Part shown: positions 61,901 to 64,000 of the stretch, piece by piece | How positions within the stretch are numbered: position 1 is the stretch's first letter | Layout: each line of letters opens with the position of its first letter | From: Aquila chrysaetos chrysaetos | Lineage: Eukaryota; Chordata; Aves; Accipitriformes; Accipitridae | Reading direction: 5' to 3' | DNA: 64,000 nt | NCBI RefSeq assembly: GCF_900496995.4 | Contig: NC_044024.1 | Coordinates: 1,674,001-1,738,000, forward strand | Notes under the pieces: generated by a model | Seen by the model: only the letters and a program-made list of their open reading frames with translations | What the model was told of the DNA's origin: nothing | Database searches by the model: none | Made by a program: the position numbers and the translations under genes

Positions 61901-63673
61901 CAGCGCTTTCCTAGCAGGACCCTTCCTCACGGGCCACTGCTCCGGCACAATGCACCTTGGCCTTTTCATCCCTAGGGAGTAGTTTGGGAAGGTCAACAAT
62001 TCAAGCTGCGTGTCCTAGTTTTGGTGCACATGGTAGCAAGTCAAAGGGAGGTCACGGGGGATACAAACCAACCACCCAGTTACGTCCTGTAAAGGGAAAG
62101 CACCTTCCAGTGACAAGGGAAGTTGCACAGCGAGGGAGAAAGTGAAAGCCCAAAGTAGAGATCTTCAACCTGTGACTGCTTCCAAAAGAAGCTGGTGTCA
62201 GCTGGACTTCTCTCTCAAATGTCACCTCCCACTGTGGGAAAATATCAGCCCACCTGGTTCCTGCAGGTCTTCATAGCAGCGAGGTTGCACTTTTGTTTTT
62301 CTACTTAAGGAAGGGAAAGATTCAGAAAAAAAACCAACCCTTGTGACAAGCATGTGCAAGCCATGGAAATGTCACACCAAACCAGCCCCTGTCCAAGCAG
62401 GCACTGTTTTCCTGGCTGCATCATTTCTGCCAGCTGTAGTCTGGTCCCTGCAATGAAATGGGCACTTCTGCAGCTGATAGCTGTGCCCAGTGCTGCCTCA
62501 CAGACATGCACGCATCATTTTGCCCACAACACCGGGCAAACTCCCCTCTGGGCTGTCTGTGAGACAGCCGGTGGACTTTAAGCTCATTTTCTTGGCCTGG
62601 AGAGGCAAATTGCTGTGGAAGCCGGTTATGCTGTTTTCAGGAGCCTGGAATTAGCAGTACACATCGAAGCATTAGTCCTGATCTGGAAAGCCCAGCAACA
62701 AAGTCAAAGCAAAGTCCTTTAGCTGTCCCTCCTGCCCCCGTGCGCTTTGGGGTGCTGAAGGCAACAGAAAGCCCAATGCCAACTATGGACTGGGGTTTGC
62801 AGCGCTGACAAGCTAAAGACAGCCCCATGCTGAGTTAGATCCTGCTCTGACCACATGTTTTCTAATGGGCGCATTCAGTTTTAGGGCTGTTTCTCAAGTT
62901 TGCGTGGGCAGGGCTGTAGAGCAGAGCGCGACGGAGGGAGCCCTTGCACTGCAGCCCAGCACCTTCCTGCAGCAGGGAGAGGTTGCTTTAACCCCATCAC
63001 TTTGAAATGTGCTTGTGGGCTGCATGCCAAGAGCCCTTCCTTCTGCTCCCCCCCTTTCTCTGCAGTTATGAAACCCACTAGCAGCTGCAGATGCCCTGAC
63101 TGAGCATGGGTCGGTAAGATGGTTTGTCTGTAGGAAAAGGGGCTGGGGCTGAAGCTGTGAAGTCTGTGTCTAGGGGCAGGATTTCCCCACATTCAATGAG
63201 CTTCAGTCCCAGCGCAGCCTTTGGCTGGGTCCTCTCCAGGCTGGTGAGACCAGTGTCCACACCCTTGATTGACACATATACATCTGGAGTCTTGGTTATT
63301 GCAGAATCCTGGCTGTCCTCATGGGTCTCTGGAGACAGAGGAGGCAGATGGCTGAGACTTTCACTCTTTCTGGGTCAAGTAAAATGTATTTTTTAAAGCT
63401 TCTTGCAAGGAAAATAAGAAAAAAAGCCAGAAATTGCTATAAGCCTGTGCCAACCCCATCTGTCCTTTACTAACATCCTCCCTTTCTGATTCCTGCCAGC
63501 AGTTACAGGGATGAGTTTTTACATGCCCAGCAAAGACCCATATATTTGCTTTGTGATCCAATGGCTCTCCCGAAGATGCCAACAGCGGAGAACACCACGG
63601 CTGCGGCATCGGGGCCCCTTGTGCCCAGCACCTCTACGCCAGCCCTTCGCGGGGTGACATGCCAGACCCGATG

Positions 63674-63868
63674 CCCCCCCCCCAACTCCCCATCGCTCCG
63701 AGCCCCTCCGTCCTGCAGCGGGTCATCTCGTAATCGCTTCCCAGGTGCTGTTTCAGGGATGGTGGCTGCTAATAACAGCTGGACCCCCCCTCCACCCCCC
63801 CCCCCCCGCCCTAACCCGCTGTGAATGGCACCGAAACCGCCTTTGTTCCCCTCCCCGGGGGGGGGGGG
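63674..63868. repeat. Cluster of C and G homopolymer runs upstream of a promoter
   Basis: C runs occur at 63674-63683, 63784-63790 and 63795-63807, and a 12-nt G run at 63857-63868, just 20 nt before the TATA box. Such runs can form G-quadruplex or i-motif structures and are prone to sequencing error in length. Confidence 0.8.
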
Positions 63869-63888
63869 AGGACCGTGCTGCCCGCGGC

Positions 63889-63896
63889 TATAAAAG
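63889..63896 (+). promoter_or_regulatory. TATA box of the right-edge gene
   Basis: TATAAAAG is a near-perfect TATA element in GC-rich surroundings, 90 nt before an ATG. Transcription is expected to start near 63915-63925, giving a 5'UTR of about 55-65 nt. A strong TATA box suggests a tissue-restricted or inducible gene rather than a housekeeping one (inference). Confidence 0.75.
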
Positions 63897-63932
63897 GGGG
63901 CGGCCGCACCGAGCAGCCCCGGTCCCAGCTCG

Positions 63933-63968
63933 GGTCCCGGTCCCGGTCCCGGTCCCAGTCCCGGTCCC
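63933..63968 (+). repeat. GGTCCC hexamer array (6 units) in a 5'UTR
   Basis: There are four perfect GGTCCC units, one AGTCCC, then another GGTCCC. Related units are found on both sides (63921-63926 and the following AGCCCC). The array lies between the expected transcription start and the ATG, so it would be transcribed as GC-rich 5'UTR. Confidence 0.85.
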
Positions 63969-63978
63969 AGCCCCGGCC

Positions 63979-64000
63979 ATGGGCCACCCCACCACCGCTG
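63979..64000 (+). CDS. First codons of an unidentified gene (truncated by window end)
   Basis: The ATG is in strong Kozak context (G at -3, G at +4), downstream of a TATA box at 63889 and a short GC-rich leader. The visible peptide is MGHPTTA, too short to assign to a family. In mammals the genes after EDA include AWAT2, OTUD6A and IGBP1, but these seven residues do not let me claim any of them. Only 22 nt are present. Confidence 0.55.

Larger units (their letters stand above)
52376..63888. other. Intergenic region (11.5 kb); no gene supported
   Basis: I see no conserved coding exon, RNA gene or confident mobile element. The stretch is GC-rich (especially 53.6-57.7 kb) and yields many overlapping Pro/Ser/Arg/Gly-rich frames on both strands, none of which resembles a family. 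The longer ones (202 residues from 53517 plus; 190 from 59309 minus; 191 from 56646 plus; 154 from 60481 minus) have no splice-consistent partners. Simple tracts include a G run (53156-53165), a CCA/CAC-rich stretch near 54030-54056, T (55906-55930) and C/G runs at 63.67-63.87 kb. Unannotated exons or promoter-distal elements remain possible. Confidence 0.65.

Overview
The window is vertebrate nuclear DNA, most likely from a bird. Genes are split by long introns with GT-AG borders. Three fragments look like CR1-type LINEs, and the one at 10648-11040 has the end structure typical of avian CR1. All genes I can support are on the + strand.

Positions 1 to about 46715 hold the 3' part of the ectodysplasin-A gene (EDA). 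The window opens inside its first intron. The exon for the cytoplasmic tail and membrane anchor is upstream and not included. Seven coding exons follow: 13687-13792 (furin-site exon), 31858-31887 (basic linker), 35614-35793 (collagen Gly-X-Y repeats), 37172-37206 and 37614-37665 (linker to the TNF domain), and 40559-40689 and 42723-42974 (TNF homology domain with stop). They total 786 nt in one continuous frame (261 codons plus stop), two residues longer than the matching part of human EDA as I recall it. The 6-nt double donor that makes the EDA-A1 and EDA-A2 ligands is intact. A 3'UTR of about 3.7 kb ends at a strong poly(A) signal near 46693.

After EDA the sequence becomes GC-rich. About 2.5 kb further on is a compact two-exon gene (49238-49357 and 50237-52225). 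It encodes a 702-residue type I membrane protein with a signal peptide, about 20 leucine-rich repeats, an LRRCT cap, one membrane span and a short tail. It belongs to the LRRC32 (GARP) / NRROS (LRRC33) family, whose members tether latent TGF-beta on the cell surface, and it keeps the two cysteines positioned for that attachment. It looks like a separate family member next to EDA, and it is the most interesting item here.

From about 52.4 to 63.9 kb I see no supportable gene, only GC-rich unique sequence and homopolymer tracts. At the right edge a TATA box, a short 5'UTR containing a GGTCCC hexamer array, and an ATG in strong Kozak context mark the first codons of a third + strand gene, which I cannot identify.

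Family assignments and comparisons with human genes come from memory of the families, not from a database search.
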